Source: Flagellimonas sp. HMM57 (lineage in GTDB: Bacteria; Bacteroidota; Bacteroidia; Flavobacteriales; Flavobacteriaceae). From it: a DNA stretch of 64,000 bases. Below, one piece after another: positions 16,194-25,370 of this stretch. The stretch is taken from NCBI RefSeq assembly GCF_021390175.1, contig NZ_CP090004.1, forward strand, positions 3,587,001 to 3,651,000, given 5' to 3'. Within the stretch, counting starts at the first letter, position 1. Every line of letters starts with the position of its first letter. A program made the translations under genes and the position numbers. A model generated the notes under the pieces. The model was not told the origin of the DNA. It made no database searches and saw nothing but the letters and a program-made list of their open reading frames with translations.

Positions 16194-16774
16194 AGGGAAT
16201 CAAATTTTTGTTGGGAAAAGGTAATCAATTCTTTAAAAAAGAGGGTGAATTCATTTTCAAAGGCTTCATAGTGCTCTTCTAGGTCTATGATGGCATAATT
16301 CATTTTGGACTTGTTTTCGGTTCTACGGTTCATACCTTCCAAAACTTTGGAGATACCCTGTAAATCGGCATAACTCAACAGCCAATTTCCAGAAATCATA
16401 TAGGGCATCATGCGCTGGGTTGCAAGTGGCAGCATATCATAATTATCTTCTAAAAGATCATAAAAGCGTTCAACAAAGATGTCTAAGGGAGTTTTAGAAT
16501 AGGATGACCAATTCTTTGCCAGAAAATGATCGTAGAATATATCCACGATCACTCTACTGTAATGGCTATAATTGTGGTGTAGCCGTTTACTACTTTGTTT
16601 AGTAATGGGATGGGAGTCGGTATATGTATCTATCTCACGATGTAACAATATCCCTTTTTGAACCCTTTCGGGAAAGTGTTTGTATTTATTTCCCTTGATA
16701 TGATCTGCGAAGAAATTGCCCAAAGTAATTTCATCATCACCAAAGGAAAGGTAAATGTGTGCTAGAAAATTCAT
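16181..16774 (-). CDS. acpH: ACP phosphodiesterase (DUF479)
   Basis: 197 residues, the standard size. The family signature opens the protein (MNFLAHIYLS, then GNFFADHIKG) and continues with GILLHREIDTYTDSHP and VDIFYDHFLAKNW, which carry the His/Asp residues of the HD-like fold. It removes 4'-phosphopantetheine from acyl carrier protein in the cytoplasm. First gene of the minus-strand run acpH-ggt-ATP-grasp-hypothetical; the 13 bp overlap with ggt suggests translational coupling rather than shared function. Confidence 0.9.
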   Translation of the reverse strand: MNFLAHIYLSFGDDEITLGNFFADHIKGNKYKHFPERVQKGILLHREIDTYTDSHPITKQSSKRLHHNYSHYSRVIVDIFYDHFLAKNWSSYSKTPLDIFVERFYDLLEDNYDMLPLATQRMMPYMISGNWLLSYADLQGISKVLEGMNRRTENKSKMNYAIIDLEEHYEAFENEFTLFFKELITFSQQKFDSLCED

Positions 16775-16836
16775 AGAATAATTTTCTTTTCTGTCGAAAT
16801 TTACAAATTCGAAACACGGAATAGCAGTCAGCCAAT

Positions 16837-16844
16837 TATATTTG
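16837..16844 (+). promoter_or_regulatory. -7 element of glmM
   Basis: TATATTTG matches TAnnTTTG exactly and lies 20 bp before the glmM start codon. No convincing -33 element is seen at the usual distance. Confidence 0.5.
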
Positions 16845-16864
16845 CAAAAACTTTTTTAACAATT

Positions 16865-18256
16865 ATGACCCTTATTAAATCAATTTCTGGAATACGTGGT
16901 ACCATTGGCGGTAGCACAAACGATAATCTTACACCAATCGATGCGGTAAAATTCGCGGCAGCCTATGGAACATGGTTGAAGGATTATGCTGGAAAAGAAA
17001 AACTAACGGTCGTAATTGGTCGCGATGCAAGACTGTCTGGAGAAATGATTCAAAATTTAGTGGTTTCTACATTAGTTGGGCTTGGTATCAATGTTGTTGA
17101 TCTGGGATTGTCCACAACGCCAACGGTCGAAATCGCAGTTCCTATGGAAAATGCCGATGGTGGAATCATCTTGACAGCAAGTCACAACCCAAAGCAATGG
17201 AACGCACTAAAGCTATTGAACGAGAAAGGAGAGTTTTTGGACGCAAAACAAGGGGCTATCATATTGGAGCTTGCGGAAAAAGAAGATTTTGATTTTGCAG
17301 AAGTGGATGATTTGGGAACGGTCATTAAGAACGATTCGTATATCGATATCCATATTGATGAAGTTTTAAACCTACCCTTAGTGGACAAAGAAGCCATAAA
17401 AAAGGCAGGGTTTAAGGTTGTTGTTGATGGGGTAAATTCCACTGGGGGCATTGCTATCCCAAAGCTTCTTGAAGAATTAGGCGTGGAAGTCGTTAAGCTT
17501 TATTGCGAACCAACGGGACATTTTCCACATAATCCAGAGCCTTTAAAAGAACATTTAGGGGATATCTGTAAATTGGTTGTTGAGGAAAAAGCTGATTTTG
17601 GTATTGTCGTAGATCCAGATGTTGACCGATTGGCATTTATCAGCAATGATGGTGAAATGTTTGGAGAGGAATACACGCTGGTTGCCTGCGCTGACTATGT
17701 ACTTGGGAAAACCAAGGGAAATACAGTTTCCAATCTGTCCTCATCCAGGGCGTTGCGGGATATTACCCAAAAACATGGCGGAACGTACGAAGCAGCTGCA
17801 GTTGGTGAAGTAAACGTTGTCACCAAAATGAAGGCCAACAATGCGATAATAGGTGGTGAAGGTAATGGTGGAATTATTTATCCTGAAAGTCATTATGGAC
17901 GGGATTCATTGGTAGGTACCGCTTTGTTCTTGATGCATATGGCAGAAAAGGGAGGTACAGTTGCCGAACTAAGGGCAAGTTACCCCAGCTATTTTATGAG
18001 TAAAAAGAAGATACAATTAACTCCAGAGTTGGATGTAGATGCTTTGCTGGAAGCCATGCACGAAAAGTATAAAGGCGAAGAAGTATCTATAATTGATGGT
18101 GTTAAAATCGATTTTCCAGAAAATTGGGTACATCTGCGTAAGTCGAACACGGAACCTATCATTAGGATTTATACCGAAGCTAAGTCGCAAGAAGCCGCCG
18201 ACGCTCTCGCTGATAGGATAATTGGTGAAATCAAGGTGATAGCTGGGCTTGATTGA
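16865..18256 (+). CDS. glmM: Phosphoglucosamine mutase
   Basis: 463 residues of the alpha-D-phosphohexomutase superfamily. The phosphoserine loop is TASHNPKQWNALKLL with Ser106. The metal-binding loop is DPDVDRLAF, the sugar-binding loop GEGNGGIIYP, and the phosphate-binding C-terminal loop RKSNTEPIIRIY. In Flavobacteriaceae this member is taken as GlmM, converting glucosamine-6-P to glucosamine-1-P for UDP-GlcNAc. The sequence alone cannot fully exclude a phosphomannomutase specificity. It has its own promoter and ends 8 bp from a convergent gene. Confidence 0.88.
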   Translation: MTLIKSISGIRGTIGGSTNDNLTPIDAVKFAAAYGTWLKDYAGKEKLTVVIGRDARLSGEMIQNLVVSTLVGLGINVVDLGLSTTPTVEIAVPMENADGGIILTASHNPKQWNALKLLNEKGEFLDAKQGAIILELAEKEDFDFAEVDDLGTVIKNDSYIDIHIDEVLNLPLVDKEAIKKAGFKVVVDGVNSTGGIAIPKLLEELGVEVVKLYCEPTGHFPHNPEPLKEHLGDICKLVVEEKADFGIVVDPDVDRLAFISNDGEMFGEEYTLVACADYVLGKTKGNTVSNLSSSRALRDITQKHGGTYEAAAVGEVNVVTKMKANNAIIGGEGNGGIIYPESHYGRDSLVGTALFLMHMAEKGGTVAELRASYPSYFMSKKKIQLTPELDVDALLEAMHEKYKGEEVSIIDGVKIDFPENWVHLRKSNTEPIIRIYTEAKSQEAADALADRIIGEIKVIAGLD

Positions 18257-18264
18257 GTCTTAGT

Positions 18265-18798
18265 CTATCGTTCTAATTTATAGATTGTTTTTTGACCATT
18301 AAATTCATTGTGGGAAAGTTGTATTCTTTTGTCAGAATCCAATACCAATTTCCATAAACCTTCTTCTTTTTTAAGGGTCACATGAAATTTTCCGTATCCT
18401 CGTATGCTTAAATCTTTTTCACCTTTTTGTTTTGAACTGAAACGATAATAACCAGTTTGATAAGCAATATCTTCGGTTTCATTGATTGCAGTGGACAAAA
18501 TGACGAATGAAATATCCAAACCGCCACCTTGCTGTTTTACGTCGTCGATATATCCGCTAAAATTCTCTAAATAATCTTGACCTGTTTGAATGTTGTTCTG
18601 GTCCAATGTTATTCTCACAATTTCATCGGAATGAATGGACTTCAATTTATCTGAATCTAAATAAGCATAGGACTCCATAAAAGGAATCCATATCTCTGTT
18701 TTTATCGAATCCAGTAATTCCTCTGAGATTGCACGATCACTATTTTGTCCGTTCACAAATCCAGCAATAAGAAAAAAACACAGAATTGAATACCTCAT
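18265..18798 (-). CDS. Secreted SnoaL/NTF2-like protein
   Basis: 177 residues with a short signal peptide (ending VNGQ, about residue 17). The rest fits the cone-shaped NTF2/DUF4440 fold: an initial helix 'IPFMESYAYLDSDKLKSIHSDE', a central 'YLENFSGYIDDV' segment and final strands 'GKFHVTLKKEEGLWKLVLDSD'. Members serve as small ligand-binding or enzyme domains; no specific function is supported. Convergent with glmM. Confidence 0.72.
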   Translation of the reverse strand: MRYSILCFFLIAGFVNGQNSDRAISEELLDSIKTEIWIPFMESYAYLDSDKLKSIHSDEIVRITLDQNNIQTGQDYLENFSGYIDDVKQQGGGLDISFVILSTAINETEDIAYQTGYYRFSSKQKGEKDLSIRGYGKFHVTLKKEEGLWKLVLDSDKRIQLSHNEFNGQKTIYKLER

Positions 18799-18924
18799 AT
18801 TTTATATTTTTTGAATGATACACAAGGTAAGGAATCTTTGATTTTGTTTGTCTAAGGGTTGGTAAAAATAGTGTGTATCAAATGGTAGGCTAAGTCAAAC
18901 CTTTTTATATTGACAACACTAATA

Positions 18925-19836
18925 CTATGTGTTGGACGTTACATCAGCTTGAAATTCTTTTGGAGCTTTATTTCGGTGTTTCCATCTTTTGTGTGTCCAA
19001 AAATAGTATTCAGGTGCTTCACGTATTGACTTTTCGGTCTCTTTTATAAAGGCTTCGGAAATATCGTAGTCCTTCACTTCTGTAGGTCGTTCGGTCAAGA
19101 CTTTAAAAGTCGCTTCATAATGACCACGTTTCACTTTTTTCACTTTAAGATAAACGGGCACAATGTCATGGGCTTTGCATAGTTCTTCGCCACCAACGTG
19201 AATGGGTACCAATATATTCATGAAATTTGCCCAATGCCTTGCCCTATTCATCATTGGAGATTGGTCGCTAATGATACCAACCGTTATTAATTCAGCTTTT
19301 TCTTTTGCATCTTTTATAATTTTTCGGCTTTCATGGGTTCTTATAAGTGTAGTGCCATATTTACTTCTGATATCACGCACCAACTTATCAAAATACTTGT
19401 TTTGAATTGTTTGATAAATGGCATATGCTTCGGATTCTACGTAGGAATTCAGGGAAAATACCCATTCCCAACTTGCATAGTGGGGCATCATGATCATGGT
19501 GTTCTTTCCATTTCGCTCTAACTCTTTAAACACTTTAACATTGGAGAAAACATATCGTTTCTGCATTTGTTCGTTGCTTATGCCCAATGTTTTTATCATC
19601 TCTAAAAAAATATCGCAAAGATGTTTATAGAATTTCTTTTCTATTAGTAAACGCTCCGCTTCAGGTTTTTCTGGAAAAACTAATGCTAAATTACTGCGTA
19701 CTACTTTTTTACGATACCCAAAAACATGATACAGTAATTGATAAACAATATCCGAAATAAAATAAAGCACCCAAAAAGGGAGTCTCGAAATCAACCAGAG
19801 AAGCGGATAAACAAGGATAAAAACAACTAATTGCAT
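18925..19836 (-). CDS. LpxL/HtrB-type lipid A acyltransferase
   Basis: 303 residues. An N-terminal membrane segment (FILVYPLLWLISRLPFWVLYF) is followed by the acyltransferase core: FGYRKKVVRSNLALVFP, the catalytic H-x4-D/E-type motif in MMPHYASWEWVF, IISDQSPMMN, and a late 'APEYYFWTHKRWKHR' motif typical of the family. It acylates a lipid A precursor (or an ornithine/aminolipid-related substrate) at the inner membrane. The ATG at 19834-19836 is chosen because a longer frame would run into the divergent rhomboid promoter and adds a non-family N-terminus. Confidence 0.87.
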   Translation of the reverse strand: MQLVVFILVYPLLWLISRLPFWVLYFISDIVYQLLYHVFGYRKKVVRSNLALVFPEKPEAERLLIEKKFYKHLCDIFLEMIKTLGISNEQMQKRYVFSNVKVFKELERNGKNTMIMMPHYASWEWVFSLNSYVESEAYAIYQTIQNKYFDKLVRDIRSKYGTTLIRTHESRKIIKDAKEKAELITVGIISDQSPMMNRARHWANFMNILVPIHVGGEELCKAHDIVPVYLKVKKVKRGHYEATFKVLTERPTEVKDYDISEAFIKETEKSIREAPEYYFWTHKRWKHRNKAPKEFQADVTSNT

Positions 19837-19852
19837 ACGTAATTCTTGTGCG

Positions 19853-19870
19853 CAAATATAGCTATATTTG
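19853..19870. promoter_or_regulatory. Palindromic divergent promoter: two back-to-back TATATTTG boxes
   Basis: CAAATATAGCTATATTTG is a perfect 18 bp palindrome. Its right half is a TAnnTTTG -7 element for the rhomboid gene (start 19890) and its left half, read on the minus strand, is the same element for the acyltransferase gene (start 19836). The two initiation regions would overlap, so the promoters could exclude each other. Confidence 0.6.
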
Positions 19871-19889
19871 AACCCAAACTTGAAAGTGT

Positions 19890-20540
19890 ATGTACAATTT
19901 ACATGCTGCCACAATAGCCATTATTGCAGCAAATATTCTTGTCTCCCTAAGGGGATTCAGTGATTCTGTTTTTTTTGACAGATATAAGTTCAGTATAGGC
20001 GGAATAAAGGCTGGACAAAAGGAAAGAACAGTAACTTCTGGGTTTTTGCATGTTGATATCTCCCATCTCTTTTTTAACATGTTCACGCTTTATTTCTTTG
20101 CAAATGTGGTCATTGGTTGGTTTGGTGCTACCAAGTTTTTGATTATCTATTTTATAAGCCTGGTGGGAGGAAGCCTTTTAGCACTCTTTTTCCATAAAGA
20201 TGAGCCTTTTTACAGTGCAGTTGGTGCCAGTGGTGCGGTAACAGGAATTTTATACGCAGCTATTTTATTGAATCCTGATATGCAACTGGGAATCATGTTT
20301 ATTCCAATTCCATTACCGGCATATGTATTGGGAATAGCTTACCTATTATATTCTATTTATGGTATGAAAAGCAGGTTGGGAAATATTGGGCACACGGCCC
20401 ATTTTGGTGGGGCAATTGGAGGTTATGCCGTTACGCTTCTTTTAAAACCTGAGCTTTTTGTAACTGACACTTTGATCGTTGTATTATTGGCAATCCCGAT
20501 ATTGATTCTTTTTGTACTGGAAAAGTTGGGGAAAATCTAG
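19890..20540 (+). CDS. Rhomboid-family intramembrane serine protease
   Basis: 216 residues with about six transmembrane segments. The catalytic Ser114 is in the GASG motif (VGASGAVTG) and the catalytic His171 in HTAHFGGAIGG; the TM2 region carries HVDISHLFFNMFTLYFF, the family's H-x-x-x-N-type oxyanion segment. It cleaves transmembrane substrates in the inner membrane. It shares a palindromic divergent promoter with the acyltransferase gene, and its stop overlaps the end of the convergent TlpA-type gene by 4 bp. Confidence 0.92.
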   Translation: MYNLHAATIAIIAANILVSLRGFSDSVFFDRYKFSIGGIKAGQKERTVTSGFLHVDISHLFFNMFTLYFFANVVIGWFGATKFLIIYFISLVGGSLLALFFHKDEPFYSAVGASGAVTGILYAAILLNPDMQLGIMFIPIPLPAYVLGIAYLLYSIYGMKSRLGNIGHTAHFGGAIGGYAVTLLLKPELFVTDTLIVVLLAIPILILFVLEKLGKI

Positions 20541-21646
20541 TTGAGCAGTTCAGCTACTTTTTGTTCCAAAGCAGGACCTCTCAAGTCCTTTGCGACGATT
20601 ACACCATTCTCATCGATAAGGAAAGCTGCGGGAATCGCATTGATATTGTACAATTGGGCTACTGGGTCCTGAAATCGTTTTAAATTGGAGATGTGATTCC
20701 ATGCCAATCCATCGTTTTCGATGGCTTTTGTCCAGTCTTCTGCGCGGGCATCCAGAGAAACGCCTATTACATTTAGGCCTTTCTCATGGTATTTATTGTA
20801 AACGGAAACAATATTTGGATTTTCCGCTCTACATGGACGGCACCAAGCTGCCCAAAAATCTATTAGGGTCAGCTTTCCTTTAACATCGCTTAATGCCAGT
20901 AGCTCTCCATTTGGTGTTGGAGCTGAAAATTCGGGAGCTATACCCCCTATATCAGTAGCTTTTTGCTTTTCCAATTGCTCTTTTAATTGTTCGCCTGGCT
21001 TCGATTGCTTCATCTCTGGCGTAAGCGCTTCGTACATACCTTTGATTTCATCATTGGGAACACTCTTGTTCATCATTAAATTACCTATGATCAATACAGA
21101 AATCAATGCATTGGGATTTTCTTTGGCGAAGTCAACATTAAAGGTTTTTACCTCATCTTGAAACTCTATGTATTCTTCCCGTAATGAAGTAACGGTTGCC
21201 GAATCCTGCTTTTGAGCGGCATTGCGCATATCGTTCTGCATAGACCTTGCTCTTTCCGAAAGTTTTCTCGATTCGGTCAAAAAGTTCATAAAGAGCTCAT
21301 TCTGTTGTGTACCCTTCAGTTTTGCGTAGTTCATGCTGTCCTTTTGAAACTTTACCTCAATATCACCGTTCTCAAGTACAAATGGAATATTACCCCTATT
21401 TTTCTCAATAAATACATAATAGAGCATAGGTTTTTCTTGCGAGCCTGTAAAAGTAAATGCTCCGTTTTCTACTGTGGTTGTATCAATATCCACCAATTGG
21501 TTAAGGGAGTCGGTGGTTTTTAGGTACACTTGGGTACCATTTTCCAATTCTCCCGTAACAGTAGCTTTTAAAGTATATCCTTCCGGTTTTGAATTACATG
21601 ATGCTAAGAATAGAATTCCTGTAGCAATTGCAAGTACTTTTTTCAT
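20537..21646 (-). CDS. TlpA-type thioredoxin-fold lipoprotein with DUF4369 domain
   Basis: 369 residues. The lipobox is FLASC; next comes a beta-sandwich N-terminal domain (about 25-130, KATVTGELENGTQVYLK ... VENGAFTFTG) of the DUF4369 type and a helical linker. The C-terminal thioredoxin/AhpC-TSA domain (from about 230) has the redox motif WCRPC (in AAWCRPCRAEN) and a cis-Pro in AIPAAFLID. Such proteins reduce periplasmic disulfides or assist cytochrome maturation in Bacteroidetes. The ATG at 21644-21646 is used; the upstream in-frame TTG adds three residues only. Confidence 0.9.
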   Translation of the reverse strand: MKKVLAIATGILFLASCNSKPEGYTLKATVTGELENGTQVYLKTTDSLNQLVDIDTTTVENGAFTFTGSQEKPMLYYVFIEKNRGNIPFVLENGDIEVKFQKDSMNYAKLKGTQQNELFMNFLTESRKLSERARSMQNDMRNAAQKQDSATVTSLREEYIEFQDEVKTFNVDFAKENPNALISVLIIGNLMMNKSVPNDEIKGMYEALTPEMKQSKPGEQLKEQLEKQKATDIGGIAPEFSAPTPNGELLALSDVKGKLTLIDFWAAWCRPCRAENPNIVSVYNKYHEKGLNVIGVSLDARAEDWTKAIENDGLAWNHISNLKRFQDPVAQLYNINAIPAAFLIDENGVIVAKDLRGPALEQKVAELLN

Positions 21647-21800
21647 TTGTTTCAATTTAAGTTGCGAAGGTATTCATTCCTTATCGCATATAAAAACCTT
21701 CGTCTCTAATCGATGAAATTCCTCAAGGCCCTGTTCCAGAATATTGGAATAGGATAGTAATGATTTCCTATGGGCTAGCGGGATATCAGAATATAGAACT

Positions 21801-21858
21801 AAGAACCAAGACAAAAGCCCAGTTTCTCTGCTCTGGCAGCGAAGCGGTCTTGGTTCTT
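21801..21858 (-). terminator. Large inverted repeat after the outer-membrane protein gene
   Basis: AAGAACCAAGAC (21801-21812) and its exact complement GTCTTGGTTCTT (21847-21858) form a 12 bp stem around a 34 nt loop that contains a second CCAG/CTGG pairing. It begins 13 bp past the stop of the 21872-22366 gene. It may terminate transcription or be an interspersed repeat element; there is no long T-run. Confidence 0.45.
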
Positions 21859-21871
21859 CTATCTTGTAAGT

Positions 21872-22366
21872 CTAAAACTGATATCGTATACCAAGTGCAA
21901 TATCAAAATCAAAATTATCATTAAAACCATCGTAACCTAAAATCCCGATTTCTGGTCTAAAATCCAATGAAAGAAGTAGTGGGATGTCAAAGTCGTACTC
22001 TACACCAAGAACACCGGCTGCAAATACAAAAAGACCATCATTGTCTTCACCATCTGGTTCTGGTTCAAATTCAACGCTTCCCAATCCACCACCAAAACCG
22101 TAGTACCAATTAAAATTTCCCTCAATTTGATGCACCCATTGGTAAGTCCCGGAGAGTTTAAATGCATCAAATCGTCTGCTATCGCGCCAGCCCAAGTTGA
22201 ATTCGGCACGGTTGTAACGACCAATTGATTTTTGATAGGAAATTTCTGCGCCAAACCCATCGCTATCGCCTAAACGTAACCCTATGGTATGGTCAGAAAT
22301 GTCCTGAGCACTGACAGCAAATATCCCAAATATGAAAAGACAGGTAAATAATGTGGTAATCTTCAT
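21872..22366 (-). CDS. Small outer-membrane beta-barrel-like protein
   Basis: 164 residues with a signal peptide (ending AVSAQ, about residue 20) and alternating amphipathic strands (IGLRLGDSDGFGAEISYQK, AEFNLGWR, YYGFGGGLGSVEF, FDIALGIRYQF). The protein ends in an aromatic residue, as expected for outer-membrane barrels. An acidic loop EPEPDGEDNDG lies in the middle. A small 8-strand porin-like fold is likely; the role is unknown. Confidence 0.75.
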   Translation of the reverse strand: MKITTLFTCLFIFGIFAVSAQDISDHTIGLRLGDSDGFGAEISYQKSIGRYNRAEFNLGWRDSRRFDAFKLSGTYQWVHQIEGNFNWYYGFGGGLGSVEFEPEPDGEDNDGLFVFAAGVLGVEYDFDIPLLLSLDFRPEIGILGYDGFNDNFDFDIALGIRYQF

Positions 22367-22391
22367 AAGTTTCTCTTTTAGTTAAAAAATT

Positions 22392-22422
22392 TAAAGATAG
22401 CTTTGTAAAGCTTTCTGACCAA
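22392..22422 (-). promoter_or_regulatory. Promoter of the outer-membrane protein gene
   Basis: On the minus strand TTG (22420-22422) is separated by 20 bp from TATCTTTA (22392-22399), close to the Bacteroidetes TTG / TAnnTTTG consensus. It lies about 25 bp before the start codon. Confidence 0.45.
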
Positions 22423-22457
22423 TACAACTGAATTAGGTAACCAAAAATTGTTCCAGA

Positions 22458-25370
22458 TTGGATAAATTATCTTTAACCCAACTATCTGAAAAACTCCAAG
22501 GAGAATTATTCAGCGATGACCTAAGTAGGGCATTGTACGCTACTGATGCCTCTGTATATCGAAAAAAACCATTGGCGGTTGCATACCCCAAGAACATAGA
22601 AGATATAAAAACACTTATAACTTTTGCTAGTAATCATACCATTGGATTGATTCCTAGAACAGCTGGTACTTCCTTGGCAGGACAATGTGTGGGCGATGGT
22701 ATTGTAGTTGATGTTTCAAAACATTTTACGGATATCTTGTATTTGGATGAAGAAAAGAAACAAGTCCGGGTGCAACCTGGCGTTGTCCGCGACGAACTCA
22801 ATCAGTATTTAAAACCTTTCGGTCTTTTTTTTGGACCTAATACTTCAACCTCAAATAGATGCATGATAGGAGGGATGGTCGGTAACAATTCTTCAGGAAC
22901 TACATCCATTCAATACGGTGTAACTAGAGATAAAGTGGTGGAGATGAAGTGCGTGTTATCGGATGGAAGCGAAGCTTTATTTTCAGATATAACTAAGAAC
23001 GAATACGAGAACAAGAAAAAAGAGGATTCTCTTGAAGGTAAGTTATACGCATTTATTGAAACAGAACTTTCCAATAAGAAAACGCAAGAAAATATAGCAA
23101 CAGAATTTCCTAAACCAAGTATTCATCGTAGAAATACCGGCTATGCCATAGATGAGCTCTTAAAGAATCGTGTTTTTGGAAATACTGGGGAAGATTTCAA
23201 TCTGTGCAAGTTGTTTTCAGGAAGCGAAGGAACTTTAGCGTTTACGACAGAAATCACCTTGCAATTGGATGAATTTCCCCCTTCGTTGTCTGCTATGGTC
23301 GCAACCCATTACCACACCCTTGAAGATTGTTTGAGCGATGTTGCCCCAGTAATGCAGCATAATTTGCATACCTGTGAAATGATGGACAAGGTAATTTTGG
23401 ACTGTACCAAGAATAACCGCTCTCAATTGGCAAATCGTTTTTTTGTGAGTGGCGATCCAGCTGCAATATTAATGTTGGAAGTAAAGGCCGATACAGAAGA
23501 TAAACTAAAAGCCCAACTTGAAGATTTGCTGAGAACCATAGAAAGTTCTGGGCTGAGTTATGCGAGCCCTGTTTTGATCGGAGACGAAATCAACAAGGCC
23601 ATAGAACTCCGCAAGGCAGGTTTGGGGTTGTTGGGGAATATGGTAGGCGATAGAAAAGCGGTTGCCTGTATTGAGGATACTGCAGTTGCCTTGGAAGATT
23701 TAAAAAACTTTATTGGTGAGTTTACGCAAATCATGAAGGATTATGGGCAAGATGCTGTGTATTATGCCCATGCAGGGGCAGGGGAACTGCATTTACGTCC
23801 CATCCTTAATCTAAAAAAGTCTGACGATGTAGCTCTTTTTCGCTCAATTACTACAGATGTGGCAAAGCTGACCAAAAAATACAAAGGTAGTTTTAGCGGT
23901 GAGCATGGCGACGGAATTGTAAGGGCAGAATTTATACCGTTGATGATAGGAGCGGCCAATTACGAACTGCTAAAGCGTATAAAATCTGCTTTTGACCCAC
24001 TGAACATTTTCAATCCCGGTAAAATTGTGGATGCTTTCCCAATGGATGAATCCTTGCGTTATGATATCGATAGAAAGGAGCCTGTCATTAAAACGTTGAT
24101 GGATTTTTCAGATAATGAAGGGATTTTAAAAGCAGCGGAAAAATGTAATGGTAGTGGAGATTGTCGTAAAAGCCATACCATGTCCGGGGCGATGTGCCCA
24201 AGCTATCATGCCACAAAAAATGAAAAGGATACTACTAGAGGTAGGGCAAATGCTTTGCGTGAATTTTTGACCAATTCGGAAAAGCCAAATCGGTTTGATC
24301 AGGAAGAGCTAAAAGAAGTTTTTGACCTCTGCCTTAGCTGCAAGGCCTGTTCCAGTGAGTGCCCCAGCAATGTGGATGTAGCAACGTTAAAGGCTGAATT
24401 TTTGTACCAGTACCAAGAATCCAATGGCTATCCTTTGCGCAGTAAGCTTTTTGCTTATAATACCAAGTTCAATGCCATGGGGAGCAAATTTCCTTCATTG
24501 ACAAATGCGGTTTATAAGTCCAGTATCCTGGGAGGTTTGCTGAAAAAAACTTCAGGAGTGGCCAGTGAACGTAGTCTTCCAGAGGTTCATCGGTTCAATT
24601 TTGAGAGGTATTTGAAGAAGCAGAAAAAAGCGAACACCAAAACCTTAAAAAAAGTAGTGCTGTATATTGATGAATTTACAAAATACTTGGATGTTCAAGT
24701 AGGTAAAGATGCCATTGAGCTACTTTGCAAGCTAGGCTATGATGTACAGTTATTTTATGTGGAAAGTGGACGCACGTACCTATCAAAAGGATTCCTAAAG
24801 CAAGCGAAGTCCTTGGTGAAAAACAATATAATCAAACTTAAAAAAATTATTCAGGAAGATATACCGATTGTTGGCCTGGAACCATCTGCTATTTTATCCT
24901 TTAGGGATGAATACAAAAGACTACATAACGACACGGAACTAGTAAATAAGTTAGCTTCTAAATCCTTTCTTATTGAAGAATTTCTTGCTAGAGAGATCAA
25001 AAAAAGAGTTTTTGGTCCCAACAGGTTTACTGAAGAAGAAAGAGTGGTGAAAATCCATAATCACTGTCATCAAAAAGCTTTATCCGATCAAAAAGTAACT
25101 TTTGATGTGCTTAACCTTCCCAAAAATTACAAGGTTTCCATTATTCCTTCCGGCTGCTGCGGTATGGCCGGTTCTTTTGGGTATGAAAAGGAACACTATG
25201 AAGTAAGTATGCAGGTTGGTGAGTTAAAGCTGTTCCCATCGGTAAGAAAAAGTACTGCCGAGACTATAATAGCGGCCAATGGCACAAGCTGTAGGCATCA
25301 AATAAAAGATGGGACGAAAAGGGAGGCACAACATCCAGTATCAATCTTGCGTCAAGCCTTGATTGTCTAG
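22458..25370 (+). CDS. FAD-linked oxidase / Fe-S oxidoreductase fusion (GlcD-GlpC type)
   Basis: 970 residues combining three modules. An FAD-binding PCMH domain (about 45-280) contains PRTAGTSLAGQCVGDGIVVD and GGMVGNNSSGT. A FAD-oxidase C-terminal domain follows, with YYAHAGAGELHLRP and SGEHGDG. The last part is a ferredoxin-like region with Cys in NGSGDCRKS and CLSCKACSSECPSNVD, then two heterodisulfide-reductase-type CCG segments (final one SGCCGMAGSFGYE). Such fusions oxidise D-2-hydroxyacids (D-lactate, D-2-hydroxyglutarate) and pass electrons to the quinone pool. The start is TTG at 22458; no ATG fits the family N-terminus. The 3' end overlaps the convergent phosphoesterase by 30 bp. 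Confidence 0.9.
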   Translation: MDKLSLTQLSEKLQGELFSDDLSRALYATDASVYRKKPLAVAYPKNIEDIKTLITFASNHTIGLIPRTAGTSLAGQCVGDGIVVDVSKHFTDILYLDEEKKQVRVQPGVVRDELNQYLKPFGLFFGPNTSTSNRCMIGGMVGNNSSGTTSIQYGVTRDKVVEMKCVLSDGSEALFSDITKNEYENKKKEDSLEGKLYAFIETELSNKKTQENIATEFPKPSIHRRNTGYAIDELLKNRVFGNTGEDFNLCKLFSGSEGTLAFTTEITLQLDEFPPSLSAMVATHYHTLEDCLSDVAPVMQHNLHTCEMMDKVILDCTKNNRSQLANRFFVSGDPAAILMLEVKADTEDKLKAQLEDLLRTIESSGLSYASPVLIGDEINKAIELRKAGLGLLGNMVGDRKAVACIEDTAVALEDLKNFIGEFTQIMKDYGQDAVYYAHAGAGELHLRPILNLKKSDDVALFRSITTDVAKLTKKYKGSFSGEHGDGIVRAEFIPLMIGAANYELLKRIKSAFDPLNIFNPGKIVDAFPMDESLRYDIDRKEPVIKTLMDFSDNEGILKAAEKCNGSGDCRKSHTMSGAMCPSYHATKNEKDTTRGRANALREFLTNSEKPNRFDQEELKEVFDLCLSCKACSSECPSNVDVATLKAEFLYQYQESNGYPLRSKLFAYNTKFNAMGSKFPSLTNAVYKSSILGGLLKKTSGVASERSLPEVHRFNFERYLKKQKKANTKTLKKVVLYIDEFTKYLDVQVGKDAIELLCKLGYDVQLFYVESGRTYLSKGFLKQAKSLVKNNIIKLKKIIQEDIPIVGLEPSAILSFRDEYKRLHNDTELVNKLASKSFLIEEFLAREIKKRVFGPNRFTEEERVVKIHNHCHQKALSDQKVTFDVLNLPKNYKVSIIPSGCCGMAGSFGYEKEHYEVSMQVGELKLFPSVRKSTAETIIAANGTSCRHQIKDGTKREAQHPVSILRQALIV

